This document shows positions 54,680-63,722 of a stretch of DNA of 64,000 nt, piece by piece. The notes beneath the pieces were generated by a model. It searched no databases and was not told the origin of the DNA. It was given only the letters and a program-made list of their open reading frames with translations. Each line of letters begins with the position of its first letter. The stretch's first letter is position 1. Origin of the DNA: JANSXG01 sp024743075 (GTDB taxonomy: Bacteria; Planctomycetota; Phycisphaerae; Phycisphaerales; UBA1924); NCBI GenBank assembly GCA_042140185.1, contig CP159477.1, positions 1,736,001 to 1,800,000 of the forward strand, written 5' to 3'. Position numbers and translations under genes: made by a program.

Positions 54680-55947
54680 TCACCGCTGCTCGAAGAGGAG
54701 CCACTCGCGCTCGACGAGATCCACGGGACCGATGCGGCGCTCGAAGAGCTCGAGCATGCGCTGCGGGCTGATGGCTCCCGCGGGTTCACGCTCGATGTCG
54801 CGGAACAACTGAGCGAGCTGCTCGCGGTGGCTTCGGAACAGGTAGCGGAACAGGGCGTAGCTCTGGGCGTAGGCGGCGCCGGCGTGGTCGCTCTCGAAAT
54901 GACCGATATCGACGAGTTGCACGAGCTCGCGCAGCGGGAGCAACTCCCCCGCTTCCGTGCGTTTGTCGAAGTCGCGCTCACGCGCATCGAGGGGGCGATC
55001 GGGACCGAACGCGCCGTTGGCGTCTTCGGTCTCGAAATTGGTGGCGAGGCCTTCGGTCAGCCAGAACGGGTAGCGGCGCGAACGGGACTGCAGGCCACAG
55101 TTGAAGGCGATGAGGTGCGCCGCTTCGTGAACGGCCTTGGCGTCGGACGCGGCCCGGACCAGATCGCGGATGCGCTCGGCCTCACGCTCGGCGTGCTCGC
55201 GGACGCGCTTGGCGTGGTCCTTGCGCGGTTCAGCTGCGAGCGGTCAACGGAGCGGGCCTGTCGCCGGGCTTGCTCGGCCTGCTGCTGCAATTCTTCGATC
55301 TGGCGGTTGGCTGCGGCGAAGGTCGGGCCGGTGGCGTCGTCGTACATGACGATGCGGTTCGAGCCCGAGGCGTAGTAGCCCGCCACCCAAGGCGCTTCGA
55401 CGCGGTCGGTTCGACGAGCGAACGACGTGTAGTCGGCGTGATCGTCGAACAGGATGCAGATGAGCTTGTTCTCGGGCGGGATGGACTGGAGGCCCATGAG
55501 CTTCATCATGCGCGTGAACTGGAAATGAGTCCGCTCGAGCAGGGCGAGGCGCTCGTTGGTCCAGTGGAGGGGACCGTTGGACAGCACGACGAAGTGGCGG
55601 GACTCGAAGCGGCCGAAATCGCGGTTCTGCTCGCCGAGCTGGTCGCGGACCAGCAAAAGGCTGCTCTCGTCGACGGCGAGTTCGAGCCCGTAGTTCGTGT
55701 ACAGCGTGCGGAGCATGGTGGCGGCACGCTGCTGGTCCGGATCCGATTTGAGGACGATGCGGAGCAGCCGATCGGCCTCGGCGACCCGGCCCTCGGCGAG
55801 TGAGAACTGGGCCTGCTCAAAGGCCTTGCTGATCGCGGCCTCCATCGAGGCGACCTGCTCCGGGCTCCGGTTCTGGGCAGCGGTCGCCGAGACGCCGGCA
55901 AGGACGGTGAGAGCGGCGATGGCGATACGAGAGCGCAGGTGGCGCAT
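54680..55947 (-). CDS. exported DUF1570 protein (putative peptidase-like), frameshifted
   Basis: The protein is about 422 residues from ATG 55947, with a signal peptide at 1-24 ('RIAIAALTVLAGVSATAAQ'). A TPR-like segment ('QFSLAEGRVAEADRLLRIVL') is followed by the DUF1570 pattern 'FESRHFVVLSNG' and 'ICILFDDHADYTSFARR'. The frame changes at about 55221-55225, in an Arg/Ala-rich helical region. The second frame then carries 'AVHEAAHLIAFNCGL', whose HExxH-like HEAAH is the zinc-binding motif expected in this group, and 'PFWLTEGLATNFE'. Metallopeptidase activity is inference. It is convergent with tsf. Confidence 0.78.
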
Positions 55948-56097
55948 GGGCGGTCCTCCGTCAAGACGCGGTCTGACGGAGGGATCGGCTATCGGGCGAA
56001 TGGGATAGACCGCAAGGCCGACCGGGGCGACCGATCGATCCGGCTGTGCGGGTTGTGCGGGCGACGACCGGGAATCCCCGCAGGCGTCAGACGCGGG

Positions 56098-56126
56098 CTG
56101 ACCGAACGGACGCAACCGACTACACT
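56098..56126 (+). promoter_or_regulatory. candidate promoter for nuoB
   Basis: CTGACC (56098-56103), a 17-base spacer, and TACACT (56121-56126), about 75 bases before the nuoB ATG. Confidence 0.35.
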
Positions 56127-56201
56127 TCCCACTCACGGCAGCGATGCTGCCCGGAGCCCGCTTTGGAGCGGGCGGATGCACTCCAGGAAGGACCGATTTC
56201 C

Positions 56202-56768
56202 ATGGGTTTGGAAGCCGCCATCACCGCCGAAGGATTTATGACCACCCAGCTCAAGCGGGTGATCAACTGGGGTCGGCGTTCGTCGCTCTGGCCGATGCCG
56301 TTCGCGACGGCCTGCTGCGGCATCGAACTTATGGCGACCGCCTCCAGCCGGTACGACCTCGCCCGCTTCGGGGCCGAGGTCATGCGCTTCAGCCCGCGCC
56401 AGGCCGACCTGATGATCGTGGCGGGCCGGATCTCGATCAAGACCATGCCGGTGCTCCAGCGGATTTACCAACAAATGGCCGAGCCCAAGTGGGTGATCTC
56501 GATGGGCGCGTGCGCCTCGACCGGCGGCGTGTTCGACACCTACGCCGTGGTGCAGGGCTGCGACCAGTTCCTGCCGGTGGATGTCTACGTCCCCGGCTGC
56601 CCGCCCCGCCCGGAGCAGCTCATCGAAGGCGTGATGGCGATCCAGCGGATCATCGACGAGGACGGCATCCCGCCCAAGGGGCCCGACGGCAAGCGGATCC
56701 CGCTGGGGATCGCGCTCCAGCCGAAGCGCCAGCCGGTGCCGCAGCCGATGCCCCTGACCCTGAACTGA
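56202..56768 (+). CDS. nuoB: NADH-quinone oxidoreductase subunit B
   Basis: NuoB carries the N2 iron-sulfur cluster that passes electrons to quinone in complex I. The cysteine ligands are visible in 'FATACCGIELMA', 'SMGACASTGG' and 'YVPGCPPRPEQLI'. The conserved 'RYDLARFGAEVMRFSPRQAD' is complete. The 188-residue length is normal. nuoB precedes nuoA here, and neither nuoC nor any other nuo gene follows, unlike the usual nuoA-B-C order. Confidence 0.96.
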   Translation: MGLEAAITAEGFMTTQLKRVINWGRRSSLWPMPFATACCGIELMATASSRYDLARFGAEVMRFSPRQADLMIVAGRISIKTMPVLQRIYQQMAEPKWVISMGACASTGGVFDTYAVVQGCDQFLPVDVYVPGCPPRPEQLIEGVMAIQRIIDEDGIPPKGPDGKRIPLGIALQPKRQPVPQPMPLTLN

Positions 56769-56784
56769 TGCTGAACTGACTGGC

Positions 56785-56813
56785 CTGAACACGAACCACG
56801 CCGACGGTATACT
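56785..56813 (+). promoter_or_regulatory. candidate promoter immediately before nuoA
   Basis: CTGAAC (56785-56790), a 17-base spacer, and TATACT (56808-56813). The -10 ends only seven bases before ATG 56821, so transcription would start at or just before the start codon. Confidence 0.4.
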
Positions 56814-56820
56814 CGGCCGC

Positions 56821-57237
56821 ATGCCGAACACGGGATCGATGATGACCAGCACTCTGGGCCTTGAGCTCATCAATTACGGGCCCGTCCTACTGCTCCTGCT
56901 GATGGCAGTGACCTTCGCGTTGGCGAATGTTGTGGCGTCGCTGGTCATCGGCCCGAGCCGTCCTGGCTCGGTCAAAGGGACGAGTTACGAGTCGGGCATG
57001 GTTCCGATCGGTACGGCCCGCAAGCGGTTCAACGTCCGCTTCTACATCATCGCGATGACGTTCCTGGTGTTCGACGTCGAGGTCATCTTCCTTTACCCGT
57101 GGGCGGTGACGTACTCGAACATCAACCCGGACTCGGCGTACCACTCGGTGTTCTGGGGCCGGATCCTGTTCTTCATGCTCACGACGGTCGTCGCGTATGT
57201 GTACGGCTACCGCAAGGGCGTGTTCCGCTTCGACTGA
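56821..57237 (+). CDS. nuoA: NADH-quinone oxidoreductase subunit A
   Basis: NuoA is a three-helix membrane subunit of complex I. The 138-residue protein has the family signature 'GTSYESGMVPIGTARKRFNV', then 'FYIIAMTFLVFDVEVIFLYPW', whose Asp/Glu pair lies in the second transmembrane helix. A third helix follows ('RILFFMLTTVVAYVYGY'). ATG 56821 and the ATG pair at 56839/56842 are alternative starts. Fifty-two bases separate it from nuoB. Confidence 0.94.
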   Translation: MPNTGSMMTSTLGLELINYGPVLLLLLMAVTFALANVVASLVIGPSRPGSVKGTSYESGMVPIGTARKRFNVRFYIIAMTFLVFDVEVIFLYPWAVTYSNINPDSAYHSVFWGRILFFMLTTVVAYVYGYRKGVFRFD

Positions 57238-57302
57238 CGCCGGCCCTGGGCCGGAAGGCTGGGCATGGCCGGTGTGAGCGCCCTGAAACTCCCGAAGACC
57301 GG

Positions 57303-57728
57303 ATGCGTCCCCGCCTCCGAGCGGATCGTGTGCGCCGGGCGGCGCTGTGCATCCTCACCGTCCTGGTGATCGCGGCGTCGCTCGAAGCGGCCCCGGTGGG
57401 ATTCGGCACCCATACCCAGCTCGGACTCGATGAGTGCAGCTTTGTCGAGATGTTCGGCTACCCGTGCGCCAGTTGCGGCATGACCACGGCGTTCACCCAC
57501 GCGGCAGACTTCCGCCTGCTCGATTCGTTCGTCACCCAGCCGGCGGGGGCGGTGTACGCCGTTGCTTCGGCCGTGGCGTTCTGGATGCTGACCTACGTGG
57601 CGTGGACGGGGTCGGTTGCGGGCCGGACGGTGCTGCACGCGATCGGCACGAAACTGCTCTGGGGCGGGCTGATCCTGCTCGGCCTCGCGTGGGCGTATAA
57701 GGTATGGACTTGGCCGACGCTGGGATGA
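57303..57728 (+). CDS. DUF2752 family membrane protein
   Basis: The 141-residue protein has three hydrophobic segments and the DUF2752 signature, 'YPCASCGMTTAFTH', matching the family CPxCGxT pattern. The first segment ('RAALCILTVLVIAASLEAAP') and the last ('LLWGGLILLGLAWAYKVW') flank it. The function is not known. The start at ATG 57303 is the only one that keeps the first membrane segment near the N-terminus. Confidence 0.85.
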   Translation: MRPRLRADRVRRAALCILTVLVIAASLEAAPVGFGTHTQLGLDECSFVEMFGYPCASCGMTTAFTHAADFRLLDSFVTQPAGAVYAVASAVAFWMLTYVAWTGSVAGRTVLHAIGTKLLWGGLILLGLAWAYKVWTWPTLG

Positions 57729-57800
57729 CGGAACATCCGTCGGCAACGGGCGTCTGACCCGGGGCGGGGACTCTCGGCGCTGTTCGTGCAGGAAGGTCTT

Positions 57801-58475
57801 ATGGTGCGACGGATGTTCAAATTGGGTCTTGCTCTCGCCTTCGGAGGGCTGGCGGTAGCGCAGAGCGGCTGCATCGTTGGCGCGGCGATCGGCGGCATGG
57901 CGGCGAGTTACGAGTCCACCGGCGAGTCGATGGTCTTCGCCGAGTATCAGGGCCTGACGGACAAGACCTACGCCGTGATCGTGACCGCTCCCCGATCCAT
58001 CCAAGGTGAGCACCCCCGCCTGGTCAGTTCGCTGACCAACGCGATCGGCTCACGCCTGGCTTCGGCCAACGACGACGTGCTCGCGCTCGGGTTCGTTCCG
58101 GGGCCTCGCGTGCTCGAGTTCCAGTACACCACGCCTCAGTGGACGGCGTGGTCGTACGAGGAACTGCTCGACCACTTCCAGGTCGACCGGCTGATCGTGG
58201 TCGACCTCTTCGAGTTCCGCCTCCGCGAGCCGGGAAACCGTTATGTGTGGGACGGGCGGATCTCCAGTCGCGTCGGCGTGGTGGAAGCCGACACTGGCTC
58301 GCCGAACGAGTTTACGTTCGTCCGCGACCTGCGGATACGCTACCCCGACGACGGCGGGTACACCGCGGCGGACTACACGCAGGCACACGTCGAAGCGTCG
58401 CTCAAGGACCGCTTCGCGAACCGAGTCTCCTGGCTCTTCTACGACCACATGGAACCCAACCGGATCCGCTACTGA
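57801..58475 (+). CDS. hypothetical lipoprotein 1 (224 aa)
   Basis: The N-terminus ('FKLGLALAFGGLAVAQSGC') is a lipoprotein-like signal with Cys near residue 24, though the lipobox (QSGC) is not ideal. The mature domain has 'SMVFAEYQGLTDKTYAVIVT', 'DHFQVDRLIVVDLFEFRLRE' and 'ANRVSWLFYDHMEPNRIRY'. I do not recognise a family, but the layout matches the next lipoprotein. ATG 57801 follows 'aggaagg'. The gene ends 13 bases before the next start, so they form one operon. Confidence 0.72.
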   Translation: MVRRMFKLGLALAFGGLAVAQSGCIVGAAIGGMAASYESTGESMVFAEYQGLTDKTYAVIVTAPRSIQGEHPRLVSSLTNAIGSRLASANDDVLALGFVPGPRVLEFQYTTPQWTAWSYEELLDHFQVDRLIVVDLFEFRLREPGNRYVWDGRISSRVGVVEADTGSPNEFTFVRDLRIRYPDDGGYTAADYTQAHVEASLKDRFANRVSWLFYDHMEPNRIRY

Positions 58476-58488
58476 TTCTCACCGAGGG

Positions 58489-59142
58489 ATGTTCGTGACT
58501 CTGAATCGACTGCTCGCCGCCGCCATGCTGTTCGCGATACTCGTTCTCTCCGGGTGCAACGTCGTTGCGCCGGTCGCGATGGCGGTGGAGGGCCCCCCAC
58601 GCGTTCCCGCGGTGTTCGAGCTCGACCCGGAGCGCCCAACGGTCATCTTCGTGGACGACCGGCACAACGTCCTCCCGAAGCGTTCGCTGCGCACCGAGAT
58701 GGCGAGGGTGACCGAACGGGTGCTTCTCGATCGCGAACTCATCCTTCAGGGAAACCTCATCGATCATCGGGCGGCTCTGCGGACCGCATCCCGCGAACTG
58801 CCGGACGAACCGATGTCGGTCGTTGAAGTCGGACGGCGCATCGGCGCAGAGGTCGTGGTCTACATCAGTTTCGACAACTTCATGATCACGCGGGACCGCG
58901 TGTCCGTGCATCCGCTCTGCAACGGCAACCTCACGATCTACGACACCGTCACGAACACCCAGCTCTTCCCGCCCGCCGGCGAGTACGCCGTGCGGACCTC
59001 CCTGCCGCCCAAAACATCCCCGTTCCAGTCGCTGAGCCTCGCCGAGCGATCGGAGGTGGAGCGTGAGCTCGCCGCTGGCGTGGGTCTCCGGCTGGCCCGC
59101 CTGTTCTTCGAGTATGAACTCGATCGCGACCTGACGAACTGA
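58489..59142 (+). CDS. hypothetical lipoprotein 2 (217 aa)
   Basis: A lipoprotein signal with a good lipobox is present ('AMLFAILVLSGC', Cys about residue 21). The mature part ('RPTVIFVDDRHNVLPKRSLR', 'EVGRRIGAEVVVYISFDNFM', 'GVGLRLARLFFEYELDRDL') has the same order of elements as the preceding lipoprotein: a beta strand, a 'GAEVVVYI/VDRLIVVD' strand and a terminal 'RLARLFF' helix. A distant paralogy is plausible. The function is unknown. Confidence 0.72.
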   Translation: MFVTLNRLLAAAMLFAILVLSGCNVVAPVAMAVEGPPRVPAVFELDPERPTVIFVDDRHNVLPKRSLRTEMARVTERVLLDRELILQGNLIDHRAALRTASRELPDEPMSVVEVGRRIGAEVVVYISFDNFMITRDRVSVHPLCNGNLTIYDTVTNTQLFPPAGEYAVRTSLPPKTSPFQSLSLAERSEVERELAAGVGLRLARLFFEYELDRDLTN

Positions 59143-59153
59143 TCGGCGGCTCG

Positions 59154-60065
59154 ATGGGACCAGTCTCGTTTCATGTGCTCGACTCCGATTCGGCGCTGTT
59201 CGACTGGCCGCTGCTGCTCGCGCTCGAAGCCTGCGAACATCGGGTGGTCATCCTTGGGCCAGTTCGTGCGCGGCGATGGGCCGAGTCGGTCGCGCCGGCC
59301 CTGCGAATACTCGCGAACTGCTCGGCACCCAAGTGGTCCGTGCGATCGAACGCGATGGCGCTCCGGCGAGCCACGGCGATCCGTGGCCTGACCGACGCGA
59401 CCGCGCTGTGCTGGGGCGAGCGGACGGAAGCGATCGTCGCCCGATCGGATATCGCCCGACCGATACCGGTGCCGCAAGCCCTTTGGCGAGTCCCGCAGGT
59501 CCAGACTGAGACTCGCACGATCGCGCCGGATCGCCGCGCGTCCCGGCAAGCGCTCGGTGTGAAGGACGGCGAAAAACTCGTGGCTGGTTTGGGCGCTCGT
59601 GGGACCGTCGATGCGTTTCGCCTCGTGCATATCGCGGGAGTGTTGTGCTACGCCGGCGACCACGTGACCGTCGTTGTGCCCCGCGATTCTCCCGGCCTCG
59701 AGAGAGCGTGTCGCATGGTCCGTCGGCATCGGCGCGGCTGGCGGATCGCCGTACCGGAGTCCGCCGGCCCGGCGGAGTGGGCCGGCGCGGACGCCGCCAT
59801 CTGCTTGCCCCTGCCGGCTAGGGCCGCTGCGAGCGCGTCGGAACGCGCGATGGTCGAGTCCAAGTCCGACTGGATGCGTGCTTCCGGTATCCCGGTGCTG
59901 GACACTCCCACCGAGGAGGGTATTGACTCCGATCTCGCGATTGCCCGGACTCTGCGTGCAGTTCTCGAAGCGAATTCGCTTGAGCCGAGCAGCGATGCGG
60001 GCGCGTTCGCGGTGTGGCGTAAGAGAATAGAAGAGCTCGCCCGGTCGAACCGTCCGCCCGCCTGA
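59154..60065 (+). CDS. hypothetical protein, possible GT-B glycosyltransferase-like (303 aa)
   Basis: There is no signal peptide or membrane segment. The protein has a Rossmann-like second half ('GEKLVAGLGARGTVDAFRLV', 'GDHVTVVVPRDSPGLERACR', 'ADAAICLPLPARAAASASER', 'SDWMRASGIPVLDTP'). This follows the shape of the C-terminal domain of GT-B glycosyltransferases, but the diagnostic E-x7-E motif is not clear, so it may be inactive or only distantly related. It lies 11 bases after the lipoprotein pair and is convergent with the CdaR-like gene. Confidence 0.6.
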   Translation: MGPVSFHVLDSDSALFDWPLLLALEACEHRVVILGPVRARRWAESVAPALRILANCSAPKWSVRSNAMALRRATAIRGLTDATALCWGERTEAIVARSDIARPIPVPQALWRVPQVQTETRTIAPDRRASRQALGVKDGEKLVAGLGARGTVDAFRLVHIAGVLCYAGDHVTVVVPRDSPGLERACRMVRRHRRGWRIAVPESAGPAEWAGADAAICLPLPARAAASASERAMVESKSDWMRASGIPVLDTPTEEGIDSDLAIARTLRAVLEANSLEPSSDAGAFAVWRKRIEELARSNRPPA

Positions 60066-60066
60066 C

Positions 60067-61101
60067 TCAGGGTGCGACCCGCTCGGTGATCGTGAGGTTC
60101 ACCGTGGTTCGTTCCGCGCTGAGGATTTCAACGCCGCGCGGCAACGGGCTGAGTTGGCCGTCGCGACGGATGAACCACGAGATCTCCTTGGTGCCGACGC
60201 GGTTGAGCATTTCGCTCGCATCGAGCGAAACGACGGCGATGAGCGGAGTCTCGCTTGAGGAGATCCGCGAAACGGCGTCGCGCGGGCCTCGGATCGTGAC
60301 GCGGACCACGGTCTGGTTCGATGCGAGTTCGACCGACCATTGCTCGCTCACCGACGGCGGCACGACGATCCAGACGGGGACCGACGCCAGATCGGCCTCG
60401 GCAGCCGTGCTTTCAACCGTGAACTGCACGGTCGCGCGACCATTGCTCACCAGTTCGACATCACGGAGCTGTGCGCAAAACTCGTCGAGCGTCAGCGCAA
60501 CCGACCGGCTGGTCTGAACGCCCTCGGCCACTCCAGCGAGTTGACTCTCCGGCACTGTCGCGAGGACCGAAATGGCTTCTCGGGTCGATGGGCTCAACGA
60601 GGCCGGCACACGCACGGTCGCCTGCGCTGGCTCGACGATCGGGTCGCCCGTGATGCTGAGGCCGCTGATGACCGGGCGGACCGCGACGTCGATCGTTTCA
60701 AGACGAACATATTCGACCGCGACGCGCGGCGGTGTCGCAGCCGTGACCTTGACGCCAAGCCCTGCAAGGCGATCACTGTTCGCGAGGACCGAAGCGAGGT
60801 CGACCTGATACACACCGTCGACCAGCGGAAACGACATCTCCGCGGGGCGGAGTTCCACGACCGTCCCCAGAGCCCGGCGTGCGGCCTCGATGCCGACCTG
60901 AGACCCGGTCAGTTCGAGGGTCGCCGCACCCTCGAACGAATCGGCGACACGCACACGCAGCAGCCCGCGATTGGCCTCGCTGACCACGAACTGGACCCGG
61001 ACGGCCTCGGTGCGCGTCGTCAGGCTCTCGCCTTCGGCGAACAACCACACGAGCGCCGTAACGACGGTCACGATGACGATCATCTTCACGCGTTCAGCCA
61101 T
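60067..61101 (-). CDS. CdaR/YbbR-like regulator of diadenylate cyclase
   Basis: The 344-residue protein has one N-terminal membrane segment ('VKMIVIVTVVTALVWLFAEG') and several YbbR-like beta domains outside the membrane ('GVQTSRSVALTLDEFCAQLR', 'PVWIVVPPSVSEQWSVELAS'). In Firmicutes CdaR binds and modulates CdaA. The gene overlaps cdaA by eight bases, the standard arrangement. The glmM gene that usually completes the cluster is absent. A Shine-Dalgarno (ggag) lies inside the cdaA 3' end. Confidence 0.82.
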   Translation of the reverse strand: MAERVKMIVIVTVVTALVWLFAEGESLTTRTEAVRVQFVVSEANRGLLRVRVADSFEGAATLELTGSQVGIEAARRALGTVVELRPAEMSFPLVDGVYQVDLASVLANSDRLAGLGVKVTAATPPRVAVEYVRLETIDVAVRPVISGLSITGDPIVEPAQATVRVPASLSPSTREAISVLATVPESQLAGVAEGVQTSRSVALTLDEFCAQLRDVELVSNGRATVQFTVESTAAEADLASVPVWIVVPPSVSEQWSVELASNQTVVRVTIRGPRDAVSRISSSETPLIAVVSLDASEMLNRVGTKEISWFIRRDGQLSPLPRGVEILSAERTTVNLTITERVAP

Positions 61102-62053
61102 GGGTGTGCTCCGGCTCGGGAGTCATGCCCGCGGCCTTTCGCTCGGACTCGGACTTGCTGGGCTTGACCGGTTCGGCGGGCGCGACCTGCGCCTGAGGCT
61201 CCCCGCTCAGACCGCCCTCGACTTCCGCGGAGTCCTCGGCGTCCCCGCGGGTCGATGGGATCTTTGCGAGGCGCGTGATGAGCTCGTTGCGAAGCTCTTC
61301 GGGCTTCAGCCAGCGTTTGAGTTCCTGACCGTCGGCGATGCTGACCGCCCCGGTCTCCTCGGACACGATGACGATGATCGCGTCCGAGACCTTCGCGAGG
61401 CCGACGGCGGCGCGGTGACGCGTGCCCAGGTGCGGGTCGCCCATCTCGCCGGGCTCGGCGAGCGGGAACTGGACGCCGGCCGCGACGATGCGGGTCCCCC
61501 GGATGACCACGCCCATGTCGTGCAGCGCGGTGTTCGGGTGAAAAATAGTCGTGAGCAGCTTCGACGAGATCTCCGAGTTCAGCGCGGTCCCGCTGTCGGC
61601 CATCTCCCGAAGGCCCACGCTGCGTTCGATCGCCATGATAGCGCCGAACTTGCTCTTGCTCAGGAAGGTGGTCGCTTCCACGATCGCATCGACGACGGGG
61701 CGAACCTCGGTCGCCGCGCTGCGGAAGAACGGGGTCTCGCCGAGGCGGATGAGCGCGCGGCGCAGTTCGGGCTGAAAGATGACCAGAAGCGCGAACGCGC
61801 CGAGCCCGAGCAGCTTTTCATAGAGCGATGACAGGCGGGGCAGCAGGCCGCTCTGCTCGAGAATCCGGAAGCCGAGCGAAGAAACGATCAGCAGGACCAG
61901 CACGCCCTTGAACGCCCCGGCGGCGCGGGTGCCGCGCACGAACCGGTAACCGAGGTAGACCAGCGCCCAGATCATCGCCAGCTCGATCGCTACTTCCCAC
62001 AGGTTGTAGTCGAGCAGGCGGTCGAGCAGTTGTCGCACTGCGCTTGGGATCAA
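61094..62053 (-). CDS. cdaA: diadenylate cyclase CdaA (altered DGA motif)
   Basis: CdaA makes cyclic di-AMP from two ATP. The 319-residue protein has three membrane segments at the N-terminus ('IELAMIWALVYLGYRFV', 'GVLVLLIVSSLGFRIL', 'LLGLGAFALLVIFQPELRRA') and the DAC domain with 'LGTRHRAAVGLAKVSDAIIV' (RHR motif). The other catalytic motif, normally DGA, reads DMG here ('NTALHDMGVVIRGTRIVAAG'). The Asp is kept, the following Gly and Ala are changed. Activity is likely but not certain. A charged C-terminal tail (about 275-319) follows. cdaR overlaps downstream. Confidence 0.9.
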   Translation of the reverse strand: MIPSAVRQLLDRLLDYNLWEVAIELAMIWALVYLGYRFVRGTRAAGAFKGVLVLLIVSSLGFRILEQSGLLPRLSSLYEKLLGLGAFALLVIFQPELRRALIRLGETPFFRSAATEVRPVVDAIVEATTFLSKSKFGAIMAIERSVGLREMADSGTALNSEISSKLLTTIFHPNTALHDMGVVIRGTRIVAAGVQFPLAEPGEMGDPHLGTRHRAAVGLAKVSDAIIVIVSEETGAVSIADGQELKRWLKPEELRNELITRLAKIPSTRGDAEDSAEVEGGLSGEPQAQVAPAEPVKPSKSESERKAAGMTPEPEHTHG

Positions 62054-62182
62054 CGGGTATGCTCCGGAGCTGGCGGCGTCGGATGTCCCGGTAGAAACGG
62101 ACGTCCGTCAGGGTGAGTATATCGGCAGGAACCTCGATTTCCCGCGATCTTGGGGTGTATTGGACGCGTTGGCGGAAATGAC

Positions 62183-62464
62183 ATGGGCTTCAGGATCGTC
62201 CGATTTGAAAGCACGCCGAACCCCAACGCGCTCAAGTGCGTCCTCGATCGTCCGATCACGGACATCCCGAAGAGTTTTCTCAGCGCCAGCGCGGCCGCGG
62301 GAGATCCACTCGCCGAGCCGTTCTTCAAACTCGGTGGCATCCGGAACATCCTTATGAACGGTGACTGGATCAGCGTCAACAAGCTGGACGACACCGACTG
62401 GTCCACACTCAAGCCGAGGATCCGCCGAGTGCTGCGCGATCTGGAGGCCGACGGCGATGCCTGA
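62183..62464 (+). CDS. Nfu N-terminal domain protein (scaffold-like)
   Basis: The 93-residue protein consists only of the Nfu N-domain: 'IVRFESTPNPNALKCVLDRP' and 'LGGIRNILMNGDWISVNKLD'. The C-terminal NifU-like domain with CxxC, which carries the iron-sulfur cluster, is missing, so it may be an accessory of Fe-S assembly rather than a carrier. ATG 62183 is chosen because homologues start there. The stop overlaps mutY by eight bases, coupling it to an Fe-S enzyme. Confidence 0.82.
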   Translation: MGFRIVRFESTPNPNALKCVLDRPITDIPKSFLSASAAAGDPLAEPFFKLGGIRNILMNGDWISVNKLDDTDWSTLKPRIRRVLRDLEADGDA

Positions 62465-63551
62465 ACCGACCCGGGCCCCGATCACGGCCCACGCGAAGAT
62501 CGCCGGCGATCTGGGAGACTGGTTCATCGCGAACGTGCGCAATCTGCCGTGGCGCAAGGTCGACGGTTCATCGGGCCGACGCGACCCCTACCGGTCTCTG
62601 GTCAGCGAGCTCATGCTCCAGCAAACACAGGTCAGCCGCGTGCTCGACAAGTTCGATCCGTTCATCGAGCGGTTTCCCAGCGTCGAGGACCTGGCGAAGG
62701 CCGAGGAGCAGGATGTCCTCGCGTCGTGGTCCGGGCTCGGCTACTACCGACGCGCTCGATTGCTCCACGCGGCCGCCAGGCAGATCGTTGACGAACACGG
62801 TGGGTCCGTCCCCGAAGACGCGGCGACGCTCCAGCGAATCACCGGCATCGGGCAGTACACCGCCGGCGCGATCGCGTCGATCGTGTTCGATCAGCCGGCG
62901 CCGATCGTGGACGGCAATGTCAGCCGCGTGCTCATGCGCCTCCGCGCCGACCCCCGGTCGCCGACCGAAAAGGAGGTCGTGCGCGAGAACTGGCACGACG
63001 CCGAGCAGCTCGTTGCGAGCGCTGATTCACCGGCGCGGACCAACGAGGGACTGATGGAACTCGGGGCGTTGGTCTGCACGCCGAAGGCCCCCCGCTGCGA
63101 CGCGTGCCCGCTTCGGGGGCGGTGCGGCGCCGCATCGCTCGGCGCCCAGGACCGAGTGCCGGCCCCGAAAGCCGCCGCCAAACGCTCGGTCGTCTACCAC
63201 ACCGCGGTCGTCGTCCGGGACCAGAACGGTCGGCTGCTGATCGAACGCCGCCCGGACAAGGGGCTCTGGGCCTCGATGTGGCAGGCCCCGACCGCCGAGT
63301 CCTCGACCGCGCAGCCCCGCCCGTCAGTGATTCTGAGGCGTCTGGGGCTGACCGGTCGAGCGAAGCAACGCGACGAGTTCGTGCACATCACGAGCCATCG
63401 AGAGGTTCGCTTCCGGGTGTACGACGCGTCCCCCGCTCTGATCGCGAAGTCCTGGCCGGCACTCGACGGGCGGGCGGTGATCACCCCGTGCAAACTAGAT
63501 GATTATCCGCTGGCGAACCCGCACCGAAAGATCCTCCTCGGAGGGAGCTGA
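62457..63551 (+). CDS. mutY: A/G-specific adenine glycosylase MutY
   Basis: MutY removes adenine mispaired with 8-oxoguanine. The 364-residue protein has the catalytic Glu region 'SELMLQQTQVSRVLDKFDPF', the helix-hairpin-helix 'LQRITGIGQYTAGAIASIVF' and the catalytic Asp in 'IVDGNVSRVLMRL'. The 4Fe-4S ligands have the spacing C-x6-C-x2-C-x5-C ('VCTPKAPRCDACPLRGRC'). A NUDIX-like C-terminal domain ('RSVVYHTAVVVRDQNGRLLI', 'KGLWASMWQAPTAE') follows. The start ATG 62457 overlaps the Nfu-domain gene. Confidence 0.95.
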   Translation: MPEPTRAPITAHAKIAGDLGDWFIANVRNLPWRKVDGSSGRRDPYRSLVSELMLQQTQVSRVLDKFDPFIERFPSVEDLAKAEEQDVLASWSGLGYYRRARLLHAAARQIVDEHGGSVPEDAATLQRITGIGQYTAGAIASIVFDQPAPIVDGNVSRVLMRLRADPRSPTEKEVVRENWHDAEQLVASADSPARTNEGLMELGALVCTPKAPRCDACPLRGRCGAASLGAQDRVPAPKAAAKRSVVYHTAVVVRDQNGRLLIERRPDKGLWASMWQAPTAESSTAQPRPSVILRRLGLTGRAKQRDEFVHITSHREVRFRVYDASPALIAKSWPALDGRAVITPCKLDDYPLANPHRKILLGGS

Positions 63552-63722
63552 CCGGAGCCACGGAATCGCCGGATTTGCTCGCATCCACGCGGACTTTCCA
63601 GTACACTCCGGGACTTGCCCGGCTCGGCCGGCCGGGTCTGTGTGCGCGCGTTGCGCTGCGGAGCACCTCACACAAGAGGCGCCTTGATGACAGTTCGAAC
63701 CCCGGCGCGGCTCGCGTCGGGT

